A DNA stretch of 64,000 bases from Mesorhizobium sp. (GTDB lineage: Bacteria; Pseudomonadota; Alphaproteobacteria; Rhizobiales; Rhizobiaceae): NCBI GenBank assembly GCA_019635735.1, contig JAHBYX010000001.1, positions 868,001 through 932,000 on the forward strand, written 5' to 3'. Each line of letters opens with the position of its first letter. Positions within the stretch are counted from its first letter, which is position 1. The translations under genes were made by a program, and so were the position numbers. This document shows, piece by piece, positions 34,676 through 44,641 of the stretch. The notes beneath the pieces were generated by a model, which saw only the letters and a program-made list of their open reading frames with translations, searched no databases and had not been told where the DNA came from.

Positions 34676-35779
34676 ATGGGACCTTTCCCGCATGACGCAC
34701 CACCGGCTCGGATAAGCGACGACAATCCCGCCGGAACCGACGGCTTCGAGTTCGTCGAATTCGCGCATCAGGAACCCGCGAAGCTCGAGGAGCTTTTGGC
34801 CCGCATGGGCTACGCCCGGGTTGCGAGGCACAGGAGCAAGGCAATCAGCGTCTGGCGCCAGGGCGACATCAACTACATCGTCAATGCGCAACCTGGTTCG
34901 CATGGGATGAAATTCGTCGAACTGCACGGCCCTTGCGCTCCCTCGATGGCCTGGCGTGTCGTCGATGCGAAGCAGGCTTTCGATCACGCGGTCTCGAAGG
35001 GAGCCAAGCCATACGAGGGCGATGACAAGACGCTCGACGTTCCCGCAATCGTCGGCATCGGCGGTTCGCTGCTCTACTTCGTCGAGCGCTATGGCGGGAA
35101 TGGCTCGGCCTATGACGCCGAATTCGAGTGGACCGGCGAACGCGATCCGAGGCCCGAGGGTGTCGGCTTCTACTACCTCGACCACCTGACCCACAATGTC
35201 TATCGCGGCAACATGGACAAGTGGTGGGACTTCTATCGCGACCTGTTCGGCTTCAAGCAGATCCACTATTTCGACATTGACGGGCGGATCACCGGCCTGG
35301 TCAGCCGCGCCATCACCTCGCCCTGCGGCAAGATCCGAATTCCGCTCAATGAATCGAAGGACGACACCAGCCAGATCGAGGAATACCTGCGCAAATACAA
35401 TGGCGAAGGCATCCAGCACATCGCCGTGGGCACCGACGACATCTACGTCGCGACCGACAGGCTCGCGGCCAACGGTCTCAAGTTCATGCCCGGCCCACCC
35501 GACACCTATTACGAGATGTCGCATGCGCGCGTGAGCGGCCATGACGAGCCGATCGAACGGCTCAAACGGCACGGCATCCTCATAGACGGCGAGGGCGTCG
35601 TCGATGGCGGCACCACGAAGATCCTGCTGCAGATCTTCTCAAAGACGGTCATCGGCCCGATCTTCTTCGAGTTCATCCAGCGCAAGGGCGACGAGGGTTT
35701 CGGCGAGGGCAATTTCCGTGCCCTGTTCGAGTCGATCGAAGAGGACCAGATCCGGCGTGGGGTGATCAAGGCCGCGTAG
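34676..35779 (+). CDS. hpd: 4-hydroxyphenylpyruvate dioxygenase
   Basis: The 367-residue enzyme converts 4-hydroxyphenylpyruvate to homogentisate. It has two vicinal-oxygen-chelate domains. The iron ligands are visible as His173 in 'DHLTHNVYRG', His248 in 'GIQHIAVGTDD' and Glu332 in 'FFEFIQRKGD'. ATG 34676 was chosen over ATG 34634 because GGAGGAG lies 5 bases upstream and the length is then normal. It feeds hmgA, maiA and fahA. Confidence 0.94.
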   Translation: MGPFPHDAPPARISDDNPAGTDGFEFVEFAHQEPAKLEELLARMGYARVARHRSKAISVWRQGDINYIVNAQPGSHGMKFVELHGPCAPSMAWRVVDAKQAFDHAVSKGAKPYEGDDKTLDVPAIVGIGGSLLYFVERYGGNGSAYDAEFEWTGERDPRPEGVGFYYLDHLTHNVYRGNMDKWWDFYRDLFGFKQIHYFDIDGRITGLVSRAITSPCGKIRIPLNESKDDTSQIEEYLRKYNGEGIQHIAVGTDDIYVATDRLAANGLKFMPGPPDTYYEMSHARVSGHDEPIERLKRHGILIDGEGVVDGGTTKILLQIFSKTVIGPIFFEFIQRKGDEGFGEGNFRALFESIEEDQIRRGVIKAA

Positions 35780-36531
35780 TAGCAGGCAGTGCAGCGATCA
35801 AGGTCTGCTCATTTGAGCTTGGCCTTGGTCGTTGGGAAATTGCGCCAGTACTGTCTGGTCGCAGCTGATGTCCCTATCGGGGCAGTGGCGCAGTAACGCC
35901 TTACGTCCGAGACTGACCCGCCTGGAAGCACGCCGTTCTACGCTGGATCACTCGCGCCTCCGAGGCGGCTCTACATCATCCGGAAAGTGGCCGCCGATTT
36001 CACTTGCGAGCCACGGATGGGAAGTGCTCGTGTCGCGGGAAGTGCGCAATGGAGGCGGGAACGGCACCGGAACAGCGGCGAAAACTACCGCCGAGACTAC
36101 TCTATTGCCGCCGTTTCCGCTCACTCCCACTCTATTGTTCAATACTACCTAATCATTTGATTTCGTAGTCAATCTTTTGATGCGCAATGCTGAATACCGA
36201 CAACGTTACCGTCAAAATCGTATGACTTTGATTCTGCATGATTTTTCGTCCGAAGAATTTCTGGCTTGGTTCCAACATCTATCGGCACGAGCGACAAAAA
36301 AAGGAGTCAAATAGCAAGACATACCCTGCATCGAATATTAACCCGAAAACAACCGTCAGTCACTCTCGAACATCTGCATCGAGAGCCTGGTCGACGTTCG
36401 ACGACCGCGATCTGGCGCTATATAGCCAGGCTTGTCGTAGTCCGCTTGTCCGCGATCAGCAATATATGGCTAGCGCATCCGGCGGTCAGGAGCAGGAGCC
36501 GGCGCTTCTCGCATGCGCCACCCCTGGGGTC
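35780..36531. other. gene-poor stretch, right part AT-rich
   Basis: No convincing gene was found in these 752 bases. Open frames up to about 118 codons lack ribosome sites and codon character. From about 36130 the base composition falls clearly below that of the neighbourhood (runs such as 'TAATCATTTGATTTCGTAG'). It may be old transferred DNA or the remnant of a lost gene; no terminal repeats or transposase fragments were recognised. Confidence 0.5.
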
Positions 36532-37374
36532 TTATCTAGAGCTGTTATTTGAAATGGAATGCAGTCCAGCCAAGGCGGGTCCTACGACGGATTCGTCCGA
36601 GTTTGCGGAATGCACCGCGTAGACTGGATAAGAGAACTGGGGCATCTCAGGAACGAGGTGAAGCCGTCCCTCCGCTATATGAGGCTCGACGGCGCTCATC
36701 CTGACGTAGCCCGAGCCTCCCGCGGTCAGAAGATAGCTCAGCGCTAGCGGACCCAGATCGAAAGACAGATCCGGTGCGACGTGGGGTAAGCTCATGTCGT
36801 GATGAAGGCCGAAGTCGGGTCCCCAATCCGTATATACATAATCCGAGATGAAGCGGCCTTCAGGATCGGTCGTCACCAGCACGAGTTTTTCTTCGGTGAG
36901 CAGGTGGATTTTCAAACCCGGGCGATGCTGCGGTGCGTACATGATCGCAACGTCGACCATTCCAGACGCAACTTGATTGATCAGATCGGGCGGCACGTCG
37001 ACGTGCACTCGAAGCGCGATGTCGGGAAGCGACTGGCGCATCCACCTGACCCAGTCGAGAAGCAGCGGTTGCCAAAGGCTGACCTCGCTTCCGACCGTTA
37101 GAACAGCGCGACGGCCGAGTGGCACGGCGACCTGATGAAGTGTCCGCTGCCATAGTTGGACGAACATCGGAGCGTGGCGCAGGAACTGCTCGCCTGCAGG
37201 AGTCAGCGTCGCGCCGCCCTTGTGTCGAATGAAAAGCGTCCGTCCAAGTTGTTGCTCGAGGCTGCGGATACGAGCGCTAACAGTCGTCTGAGCGACGTTC
37301 AACCGCTCCGATGCCCGAATGAAGCTCCCGCTGGAAACAATCTCAATGAAGGTTCGTGCGAGTTCGATGTCCAT
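36532..37374 (-). CDS. LysR family transcriptional regulator
   Basis: The 280-residue protein starts 'MDIELARTFIEIVSSGSFIR' with a standard LysR HTH through about residue 60 and a substrate-binding-like effector domain. ATG 37374 fits the family start; ATG 37386 and TTG 37401 are in frame but add non-family residues, and none has a good ribosome site. It stands alone beside the AT-rich stretch, so its target is unknown. Confidence 0.84.
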   Translation of the reverse strand: MDIELARTFIEIVSSGSFIRASERLNVAQTTVSARIRSLEQQLGRTLFIRHKGGATLTPAGEQFLRHAPMFVQLWQRTLHQVAVPLGRRAVLTVGSEVSLWQPLLLDWVRWMRQSLPDIALRVHVDVPPDLINQVASGMVDVAIMYAPQHRPGLKIHLLTEEKLVLVTTDPEGRFISDYVYTDWGPDFGLHHDMSLPHVAPDLSFDLGPLALSYLLTAGGSGYVRMSAVEPHIAEGRLHLVPEMPQFSYPVYAVHSANSDESVVGPALAGLHSISNNSSR

Positions 37375-37653
37375 CCAACACAGCATAAAATCCGCATTCA
37401 AATGTCAATCAAATTCGTTTGTCAGATATGTAGCCTGCGGCTTATCCAGTGAGACGACAGACTTTATTCGCGGGTGGATCACGCTGTGGGGGGCAGCCGC
37501 CTCGGCGAAGGCTTTACATCCTCGAGGTGGTGAAGAGCGCAGGCGAGCCTCCACGCTTCACACGAGGAAATACTGACCATGAACGTGAAATTGCTCCACA
37601 ACAAGAACTGTGATGGTGCCCTGTCAGCCCGCCTGAGGCATAGGCAAAGAATG

Positions 37654-38025
37654 CTATCGACGCGTCAAAAGGACCTCCCTGAGCACGACGGCGTCGTTGT
37701 GGGCCTCGTCATGGGCTGCATAGACAAGTGTGACTCGATCCCTGCGCGCCAGTTCGCGCAATCGGGCAAGGCCCTCGCGATGCTCGGAAAGTTCCTCCGA
37801 ATAGCGGCGGCGGAACTCGTCCCAGCGGGCCGGATCGTGTCCGAACCATCTCCGAAGCTCCGTGCTCGGCGCGAGATCTTTTGCCCAATGATCAAGGGCA
37901 GCGTCGGTCTTCTTGAGACCCCGCGGCCAAAGCCGATCGACAAGCACTCGAGTGCCGTCTTCCGCCGCCGGGCTTTCATACGCCCGTTTGATCTGCACTC
38001 GATCCTCGGGGATCTTTTCAGACAT
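37654..38025 (-). CDS. DUF488 domain-containing protein
   Basis: The 123-residue protein belongs to the DUF488 (YeaO-like) family: 'IKRAYESPAAEDGTRVLVDR', 'LWPRGLKK' and 'VTLVYAAHDEAHNDAVVL'. The function of the family is not known. It is divergent from the transaldolase gene and separated from it by 139 bases. The large open frame on the opposite strand is a shadow. Confidence 0.85.
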   Translation of the reverse strand: MSEKIPEDRVQIKRAYESPAAEDGTRVLVDRLWPRGLKKTDAALDHWAKDLAPSTELRRWFGHDPARWDEFRRRYSEELSEHREGLARLRELARRDRVTLVYAAHDEAHNDAVVLREVLLTRR

Positions 38026-38164
38026 GGATTCCGCTCCGGAACTGCATTTCGCCTAAGGCACACGTTGGCGCAGCCATGGCTGCGACACCATAGGCAATTC
38101 GGGAACCGAACTGACGGAACGGCGTCCAGTTATCAGCGACGCGCCTCTTTCGAGGAGAAGGCCA

Positions 38165-38821
38165 ATGAGGTTCTTTGTCGATACAGCCGATGTTCGGGAG
38201 ATCGCGTATCTTGCTGGGGTGGGCGTCCTCGATGGAGTGACTACCAACCCGTCGCTTGTGGCAAAAACCGGTCGATCGATACATGACGTGATCGCAGAGA
38301 TTTGCCAGCTGGTTGAAGGCCCGGTGTCCGCTGAGGTCACGGCGACCAGCTTCGAGGATATGGTCGCCCAGGGAGAACGGCTGGCCGGCATTGCCGCCAA
38401 CGTGGCGATCAAGGTGCCGTCAACATGGGACGGGTTCAGAGCTTGCCGCACGCTCTGTCAGCACGGCCGCAAGGTCAATGTTACGTTGTGCTTCTCAGCC
38501 AATCAGGCGTTGCTCGCCGCCCAGACGGGCGCGGCCTACATTTCTCCCTTTGTCGGGAGGCTCGATGACATAGGTCTCGACGGCGTGGACGTCATCCGTG
38601 AAATCCGGGCCATCTACGACAACGACAAGTCGTTCAAGACGAAAATCCTGGCGTCCTCGATACGTACGCCTCTTCACGTCAAACGAGCAGCGATGGCAGG
38701 CGCCGATATCGCGACGGTGCCCCCGGCCGTGTTGAGAAATCTTGCCAAGCACCCGCTCACTGACAGTGGGCTCGAAGCATTTCTCGCTGATTGGGAAAAA
38801 GCCGGTCAAACGATCCTGTAA
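38165..38821 (+). CDS. transaldolase / fructose-6-phosphate aldolase family protein (small type)
   Basis: The 218-residue protein is the short single-domain type (TalC/FSA): '[13 protein letters not shown]', '[13 protein letters not shown]', the Schiff-base lysine in 'NVAIKVPST' (about 81), '[20 protein letters not shown]' and '[12 protein letters not shown]'. GGAGAAGG precedes the ATG. It transfers a dihydroxyacetone unit or cleaves fructose 6-phosphate. It is probably a stress-linked or second copy, as no other pentose phosphate genes are near. Confidence 0.9.
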   Translation: MRFFVDTADVREIAYLAGVGVLDGVTTNPSLVAKTGRSIHDVIAEICQLVEGPVSAEVTATSFEDMVAQGERLAGIAANVAIKVPSTWDGFRACRTLCQHGRKVNVTLCFSANQALLAAQTGAAYISPFVGRLDDIGLDGVDVIREIRAIYDNDKSFKTKILASSIRTPLHVKRAAMAGADIATVPPAVLRNLAKHPLTDSGLEAFLADWEKAGQTIL

Positions 38822-39072
38822 TCGCGCCGGGGATCTCGAGTTAGCATAATAATTGCACGGACGAGCCGATTTATTTCGTTTGCAGAATGCAATGAACGGC
38901 GGAACACTCGGTTTGGAAATGTGGTCTCCAACGCGACCAGCAGCCCAGAACATCGCCAAGTCCGGAGCAGTCGGAGCGTGCCGGTAAGACAGCATCCGTT
39001 GCCGTAAATTGAGGGAGTTCGCGCCTCCAATCGCAGCCACGGGTTCGATCAAAACGCCAAGGGAGAAGGACG

Positions 39073-40596
39073 ATGGCTGAAAGCCCGAACGGACCCGATC
39101 TTGCGAACGGCATCGATGTTGCCGATCTCCCCGACGGGGGCAAGCTCCGGGGTTACTGCGGCGACGAGCAGGTGCTGCTGGTGCGTCGCGGCACCAGCGT
39201 GTTCGCCGTCAGCGCGACGTGCACGCACTACGGCGGGCCGCTGGCCGATGGCTTGGTGGTCGAGGATACCGTCCGTTGTCCGTGGCATCACGCCTGCTTC
39301 GATCTTCGCACGGGCGAAGCATTGCGCGCTCCTGCCTTCAGTCCGCTCACGTGCTGGTCGGTGGAACAGGTAGAAGGCAGGATATTCGTAGGCGAGAAGC
39401 TCAAGCGCACACCGAAGCAGAGTGATCAAGCGCCTGCTGAAACCCCCGCTAGGATTGTCATCGTCGGAGGCGGCGCGGCTGGCTTTGCCGCGGCCGAGAA
39501 ATTGCGACGCGAGCGGTATGAAGGCAGCATCGTCATGCTCAGCGACGACGATGCACCGCCCGTTGATCGTCCTAATCTTTCGAAGGACTACCTTGCCGGA
39601 AAGGCGCCCGAAGACTGGGTTCTTCTGCGCGGAGAGCGCTTCTATTCGAAAAACGGGATCGACCTGCGTCTTGGGACGAGTGCAGCCGGCATTGATACAG
39701 TTTCGGGCGAGGTAGTGCTGGCGGACGGCGGCAGGATTCCTTTCGACAGGCTGCTGCTCGCTACCGGAGCCGAGCCCGTTCGTCTGACCATTCCCGGCGC
39801 CCAACAGCCACATGTTCATTTGCTGCGTTCACTCGCCGATTGCAGGGCGATCATCGAGAGCGCCAGGACCGCGCGACGCGCCGTGGTGCTGGGCGCCAGC
39901 TTCATTGGCCTCGAGGTCGCGGCGGCCCTTCGCGCCCGGAACATCGAAGTTCACGTCGTAGCGCCGGATAAACGGCCGATGGAACGTATACTCGGCCCCC
40001 AGATGGGAGACTTCATCCGCACCCTGCACGAGGAAAACGGCGTCGTCTTTCACATGGAGACCAAAGCGAGCAGCATCGACGCTGCGGCGGTGAAACTCGA
40101 CGACGGCGGTATTCTTACCGCGGACTTCATCGTCGCCGGCGTCGGCGTGCGTCCGCGGACGGCCCTTGCCGAATCGGCGGGGTTGAGCCTCGACCGCGGC
40201 GTGACTGTGAACGCATTTCTCGAAACGAGCGTGCCGGGCATATTCGCGGCTGGCGATATCACACGGTGGCCCGATCCGCACACGGGCGAAAGCATCCGGG
40301 TCGAGCATTGGGTGGTTGCGGAACGACAGGGGCAGACCGCGGCGCTCAATATGCTTGGCCGGCGAGAGAAATTCACCGACGTGCCGTTCTTCTGGAGCCA
40401 GCATTACGATGTTTCGATCAACTACGTCGGCCATGCCGAGCGATGGGACGCGGTCGAGATTGAGGGCAACATCGCCGCCAGGGACTGTCTTTTGCGTTTC
40501 AAGCACAATGGACGCGTCGTGGCTGTCGCGTCGATCTTCAGGGACATTCAGAGCCTGGAGGCCGAGGTGGCCATGGAACATCAGACGGCGACGTAG
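39073..40596 (+). CDS. Rieske 2Fe-2S - FAD oxidoreductase fusion (AIF-like reductase)
   Basis: The 507-residue protein joins an N-terminal Rieske ferredoxin domain (about 1-105) to a pyridine nucleotide-disulphide type reductase. The Rieske domain shows 'TCTHYGGPL' and 'CPWHHACFD' as the C-x-H...C-x2-H ligands. The reductase shows 'VIVGGGAAGFAAAEKLR' at about 132, 'RAVVLGASFIGLEVAAALRA' at about 274, 'GIFAAGDITRW' and a C-terminal domain with 'FFWSQHYD'. The layout matches AIFM3-like proteins. It may be a self-contained electron donor to an oxygenase. GGGAGAAGGA precedes the start. No oxygenase gene is adjacent. Confidence 0.88.
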   Translation: MAESPNGPDLANGIDVADLPDGGKLRGYCGDEQVLLVRRGTSVFAVSATCTHYGGPLADGLVVEDTVRCPWHHACFDLRTGEALRAPAFSPLTCWSVEQVEGRIFVGEKLKRTPKQSDQAPAETPARIVIVGGGAAGFAAAEKLRRERYEGSIVMLSDDDAPPVDRPNLSKDYLAGKAPEDWVLLRGERFYSKNGIDLRLGTSAAGIDTVSGEVVLADGGRIPFDRLLLATGAEPVRLTIPGAQQPHVHLLRSLADCRAIIESARTARRAVVLGASFIGLEVAAALRARNIEVHVVAPDKRPMERILGPQMGDFIRTLHEENGVVFHMETKASSIDAAAVKLDDGGILTADFIVAGVGVRPRTALAESAGLSLDRGVTVNAFLETSVPGIFAAGDITRWPDPHTGESIRVEHWVVAERQGQTAALNMLGRREKFTDVPFFWSQHYDVSINYVGHAERWDAVEIEGNIAARDCLLRFKHNGRVVAVASIFRDIQSLEAEVAMEHQTAT

Positions 40597-40655
40597 GGAA
40601 GTGCGATCGCAAACGCTCTGAGAGCGGAATCGAATGTCGCTGTGATGTAAAGGTA

Positions 40656-40946
40656 ATGGCCGCAACCCAACGAATACCCGACAACGCCAAAGCCTTGTGC
40701 CCGGTGACGCCCCGGCAGCACTATTCCGTGACGGTCAAGTTCATCGACAGGGTTACGGACAAAGCACGCAATTCGACAACCTTCGAGATCTACGCGGTCG
40801 GGAACAACTGGTATTGCAGGGTTCGCTGCGGCGACCAGAAAACGCGCCCTATGGGACCTTTTAGCAAACAGCAGGCAGAGCGCATGCAAGATACCCGCAG
40901 GTGGCTGATCGCAAAGAGTGGGATAGAGGGTCTGATTTTCGAGTGA
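40656..40946 (+). CDS. hypothetical protein, 96 aa
   Basis: I do not recognise this protein. It is soluble, slightly basic and opens with 'MAATQRIPDNAKALCPVTPR'. A 'FEIYAVGNNWYCRVRCGDQ' stretch with two cysteines 2 apart looks like a small beta sheet. A ribosome site AAAGGT lies 2-3 bases before the ATG. It follows the Rieske-FAD gene by 59 bases on the same strand and may be co-transcribed with it. Confidence 0.55.
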   Translation: MAATQRIPDNAKALCPVTPRQHYSVTVKFIDRVTDKARNSTTFEIYAVGNNWYCRVRCGDQKTRPMGPFSKQQAERMQDTRRWLIAKSGIEGLIFE

Positions 40947-40996
40947 GGGGAACGACCACCAGCCTCGCGGCTCGGGCCGCAAAGAGATCCGAAGAT

Positions 40997-41677
40997 TCAC
41001 CGGCCATCCGTAGACACTATCTGCCAGTTGGGATTGTTTGATGAAACGCTGCGGGCAAATGTCCACAGATCGGTCAAGGTGACAATCCTGGTGGGGTCAC
41101 CGGCGATCACTGTACCGTCGGCCGCATGCGTTGCCGTGACCAGTTCGCTGACGAAGCGGACCGTGATTTCCGCGAGATTTGCCTCGAACCAGGCCTCGGC
41201 AATGTCCAGATCTCGGATGCCGACGAAACTGAGCGCGAGGAATTCGCCCTTTTCCCTACGCTCGGCTATGGCGTTTCGGAAAGCGGCAGCCACATCGACA
41301 TCGAGAATACCGTTCAACTTCGATGTATCTCCCTTGGCATAGGCATTGACGACGAGCTCGAATGCTTGTGATGCCCCGGCAAGGAAAGCGCTTTCCTCGA
41401 AATGTCCGTCCGCCGCCCGGATCCGTTCAAGCGTTTCGTCCCGCTGCAATGCATTGGTCGACGGCCTCGGGCCGCCAGTGTCGCTGGTATTGGGCGTTAA
41501 GATCAGCCCTCTTCGCGATGACATTCCCTCCGGAACCAGGGCCTCGTCCTGGCCGTGGCCGCGCTCCTTTTGCCGCTGAGCGGGTGGAGGCGGCAGCCAT
41601 AGCCGAAGCATGATCACGTAGTATGCGACTATCAGCACGTAGGACATGTAGGTGTCGAAATCGGCCGCTTCATTCAT
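40997..41677 (-). CDS. Tim44-like domain protein (TimA-type)
   Basis: The 226-residue protein has one N-terminal TM segment (about 10-27), a polar linker (about 28-75), then a Tim44-like domain ('AAFRNAIAERREKGEFLALS', 'LDIAEAWFEANLAEITVRFV'). The bacterial relative TimA is a membrane-bound protein of uncertain role, normally encoded near secB. Here it follows a cytochrome oxidase subunit I gene by 40 bases, so it is likely a paralogue tied to that oxidase (inference). Confidence 0.82.
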   Translation of the reverse strand: MNEAADFDTYMSYVLIVAYYVIMLRLWLPPPPAQRQKERGHGQDEALVPEGMSSRRGLILTPNTSDTGGPRPSTNALQRDETLERIRAADGHFEESAFLAGASQAFELVVNAYAKGDTSKLNGILDVDVAAAFRNAIAERREKGEFLALSFVGIRDLDIAEAWFEANLAEITVRFVSELVTATHAADGTVIAGDPTRIVTLTDLWTFARSVSSNNPNWQIVSTDGR

Positions 41678-41717
41678 GTCAGAAAGTCCTTTTCAAGAGC
41701 CTCCCCAAATGAGCGGG

Positions 41718-43313
41718 CTACCGAATTCGAGGCAGCGTTTCGAACTGATGGAAGGGCGGAGGAGAGGACAGGGTCCATTCGAGCGTGGTCGCCCCCTCAC
41801 CCCAAGGATTGGCGTCCGCGATGCGCTTGCGGCCAAAGGCCTCCGCGACGGTGACGAAGAAGACGACGAGTCCGGCAGCAGAGATGTAGGAGCCGATCGA
41901 CGAGACGAAATTCCATCCTGCAAAAGCATCCGGATAATCGGCATAACGGCGTGGCATTCCGGCCATGCCGAGGAAATGCTGTGGGAAGAACACGAGGTTG
42001 ACGCCGATGAACATCAGCCCGAAATGCAGCCGCCCCAGCGTTTCGTTGTACATGTAACCAGTCATCTTTGGGAACCAGTAGTAGAAGCCCGCGAAAATCG
42101 CGAAGGCGGCTCCTAACGACAGCACGTAATGGAAGTGCGCCACGACATAGTAGGTATCGTGGAGTATCCGGTCGACTCCCGGGTTGGCGAGAACGACGCC
42201 GGTGACGCCGCCGATTGTGAAGAGCAAGACGAAGCCGATTGCCCATAGCATCGGCGTCTTGAACACGATCGACCCGCCCCACATGGTCGCCAGCCAGGAA
42301 AAGACCTTTATTCCGGTGGGCACCGCAATCACCATCGAGGCGAAAGCGAAATAGCGTTGCGTGTCTATCGACATGCCCGTCGTGTACATGTGATGCGCCC
42401 ACACGACGAAGCCGATTGCGCCGATCGCCACCATTGCATAGGCCATGCCGAGATAGCCGAAGATCGGCTTCTTCGCGAATGTCGAGATGACGTGGCTGAT
42501 GATCCCGAAGCCGGGCAGGATCATAATGTAGACTTCGGGGTGGCCAAAGAACCAGAACAGATGCTGATAAAGGACCGGGTCGCCGCCTCCCGCGGGATTG
42601 AAAAACGTGGTTTCGAAATTGCGGTCGGTGAGCAGCATTGTTATGGCTCCGGCGAGCACCGGCAGCGACAGAAGCAGCATGAAGGCAGTGACCAGCATCG
42701 ACCAGGCGAACAGAGGCATCTTGTGCAGTGTCATGCCTGGTGCGCGCATGTTGAAGATCGTGGTTATGAAGTTGATGGCGCCGAGTATGGACGAGGCACC
42801 CGACAGATGGACCGACAGGATGACAAGGTCCACGGCGGGGCCTGGCTGGCCATCCGTCGAGTAGGGTGGATAAAGCGTCCATCCGCCGCTGTGACCGACC
42901 GAGCCGGATGCACCCGGCATGAACAGGGACAAGACGAACAGGACGAGTGAGGCGGCCAGAAGCCAGAAAGAGATGTTGTTCATCCTTGGGAACGCCATGT
43001 CCGGCGCGCCGATCATGATGGGCACGAACCAGTTGCCGAAGCCGCCAATCAAGGCCGGCATGATGACGAAGAAGATCATCACCAATCCGTGCGAGCTGAC
43101 GACGACATTGAAGAGGCTGGGATCTGAGAAGATCTGCAGGCCCGGCTCCTGCAACTCGGCGCGCAACAAGACAGAAAGTGCGGTGCCGAGGACGCCCGCC
43201 AGCATTGACAGTAAGAGATAAAGCGTCCCGATATCCTTGTGGTTTGTAGAGAACAACCAGCGCCTCACGAATGGCGGTTTGTCGCCTGTCGCATTGCTCG
43301 TGGTAGCCAACAT
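41718..43313 (-). CDS. ctaD: cytochrome c oxidase subunit I (aa3 type), stand-alone copy
   Basis: The 531-residue membrane protein has 12 predicted TM segments and all metal ligands: low-spin haem His in '[11 protein letters not shown]', the Cu-B/Tyr pair in '[14 protein letters not shown]' (His, Glu and Tyr), 'VWAHHMYT' and '[17 protein letters not shown]'. The family usually lies in a ctaCD-ctaB-ctaG-ctaE operon, but none of these genes flank it. It starts 94 bases after the 5-formyl-THF cyclo-ligase start region and is followed by a Tim44-like gene. It should depend on subunits II and III encoded elsewhere, or it may be an extra copy. Confidence 0.92.
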   Translation of the reverse strand: MLATTSNATGDKPPFVRRWLFSTNHKDIGTLYLLLSMLAGVLGTALSVLLRAELQEPGLQIFSDPSLFNVVVSSHGLVMIFFVIMPALIGGFGNWFVPIMIGAPDMAFPRMNNISFWLLAASLVLFVLSLFMPGASGSVGHSGGWTLYPPYSTDGQPGPAVDLVILSVHLSGASSILGAINFITTIFNMRAPGMTLHKMPLFAWSMLVTAFMLLLSLPVLAGAITMLLTDRNFETTFFNPAGGGDPVLYQHLFWFFGHPEVYIMILPGFGIISHVISTFAKKPIFGYLGMAYAMVAIGAIGFVVWAHHMYTTGMSIDTQRYFAFASMVIAVPTGIKVFSWLATMWGGSIVFKTPMLWAIGFVLLFTIGGVTGVVLANPGVDRILHDTYYVVAHFHYVLSLGAAFAIFAGFYYWFPKMTGYMYNETLGRLHFGLMFIGVNLVFFPQHFLGMAGMPRRYADYPDAFAGWNFVSSIGSYISAAGLVVFFVTVAEAFGRKRIADANPWGEGATTLEWTLSSPPPFHQFETLPRIR

Positions 43314-43407
43314 CGCGTCCCGCCTTTCAGTTGAGGCAGGTCCGGTTGGAACGGATGGCGTCTCAAGTGCCGTCTTCGTGTTGCGCCGGGCCTTGCCTTT
43401 GCGTCCC

Positions 43408-44061
43408 TCAGTCCGTGAGGATCACATCCATGGGGATGTCGTGGGGCTGAGGGTAGATGGTCTGTATCCTGCACTGGGCGTAGCCCACGCCGATAATGAG
43501 TGGCTTGCGTTTCATGGCGGCGAGCGTCCGGTCAAAGAAGCCGCCGCCGTAACCGAGGCGATAGCGTCTGGCGTCGAACCCTACGACTGGCGCGATTACG
43601 ACGTCCGGCTGCACGGCCGGGCCCCGTGACGGAACGAGAATGTTCCAGACGCCGCGTTCAAGCGGGTCGCCAGGCATCCAAATCCGGTACTCGAGTGGCC
43701 AGCCTTTCTGGAGGACCACGGGCAGGGCAATCTGTCCACCTCGCTCGACGACCTGGGATCCCCAATTTCGTAGGTCCGGTTCGCCTCGGAATGGCCAATA
43801 GGTGCCAAAGATCCGCCCGCCATACTCGCTGATCGTCGTGTCGAGCATGCTCGCAATGCGGTTGGACCGGCATTCGCGATCGTGCTGGGTCAACGCCAGC
43901 CGCGCGTCGATAAGCCGCTTTCGCTCCGCCTTCCGCCATCTGAGGACATCGCTCCACGCGTCCAAACGAACGGCCTCGCCTCTGAATTCGGGCGAGAGTT
44001 CATGCATGAAGCAAGGTGGAGATGCGTATTGAGCGGCTTCTGTTGAGACGTCGTCTTGCAT
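43408..44061 (-). CDS. 5-formyltetrahydrofolate cyclo-ligase family protein
   Basis: The 217-residue protein has the family nucleotide motif '[19 protein letters not shown]' and the N-terminal '[16 protein letters not shown]' helix. The enzyme converts 5-formyl-THF to methenyl-THF with ATP. The start at 44061 ('[11 protein letters not shown]') was preferred to GTG/ATG starts upstream because the family core begins about 30 residues later; the ribosome site is weak. Homologues often border the 6S RNA gene; I could not identify 6S RNA upstream. The position beside ctaD suggests an accessory copy. Confidence 0.85.
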   Translation of the reverse strand: MQDDVSTEAAQYASPPCFMHELSPEFRGEAVRLDAWSDVLRWRKAERKRLIDARLALTQHDRECRSNRIASMLDTTISEYGGRIFGTYWPFRGEPDLRNWGSQVVERGGQIALPVVLQKGWPLEYRIWMPGDPLERGVWNILVPSRGPAVQPDVVIAPVVGFDARRYRLGYGGGFFDRTLAAMKRKPLIIGVGYAQCRIQTIYPQPHDIPMDVILTD

Positions 44062-44641
44062 AGCTGAGATCCGTTTGCAGACAGCTTGGCGCGCCGCGAC
44101 AGCCCAATGCAAACGGAATTAACTGCTGTATAAGTGCAAAAATCTTGCACTGAGCGCGAACCTTGCGCCGGCCAGGAGGCCGGGCGGTAAATTGTGCCGG
44201 AAAGCAGAATCCTGGTGTTCTCCCGTCAAGTGGGGGCAGGGATCGACTTCAGCCGCGCGGCATCGCTGTTCCAATCAAAGAGGCTCAGAATGGCGCCACA
44301 GCACGCCAAGGGATTCCTGCTGAGAGGCATTGTCGGATTGACACCGAACGAATAGATATCATTTGTCCTGCAACGAGGCTGCTTTGTCGCTCCCGTATTC
44401 GACCATCTCAGTGATTGATAGAACCCGCGCGCGCTTTATCAATCACGCGGGTTGCCTCATCGCATGCATCTAGCCCTGGCGCGGCCGAAAGGCCGTCGAC
44501 CGGGGGCCGGAAATCCAACCAAGCCTACAATTCGGTTCTGATTTCCGGGTCCGCTCCGCCGACCCGGTGGAGATGCGTGATGAGAATTCCTGCTTCCGTT
44601 GCCTTAAGAACGTGCCAGCCACTGTCCACCGGGAGGCAGAC
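44062..44641. other. intergenic region before dadA with interleaved inverted repeats
   Basis: The 580 bases between divergent genes hold no credible protein gene. The main structure is the interleaved repeat at 44411-44453, listed separately. Because 5-formyl-THF cyclo-ligase genes often adjoin 6S RNA, this is the place to look for it, but no 6S-like fold was recognised by eye. Confidence 0.5.
44411..44453. repeat. two interleaved perfect inverted repeats (pseudoknot-like topology)
   Basis: Arm A 44411-44420 (GTGATTGATA) pairs with A' 44437-44446 (TATCAATCAC). Arm B 44422-44429 (AACCCGCG) pairs with B' 44446-44453 (CGCGGGTT). The order A-B-A'-B' cannot form both stems as simple hairpins. As RNA it allows a pseudoknot or two mutually exclusive hairpins; as DNA it would be two overlapping dyads. 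It lies about 190 bases before the dadA start. Confidence 0.6.

Noticed and set aside
37579..38286. 235-codon frame opposite the DUF488 gene
   Set aside because: It covers a recognised gene on the other strand, has no ribosome site or family pattern.
44062..44641. 6S RNA next to 5-formyl-THF cyclo-ligase
   Set aside because: The neighbourhood makes it worth checking, but no long bulged hairpin of the 6S type could be recognised by eye.
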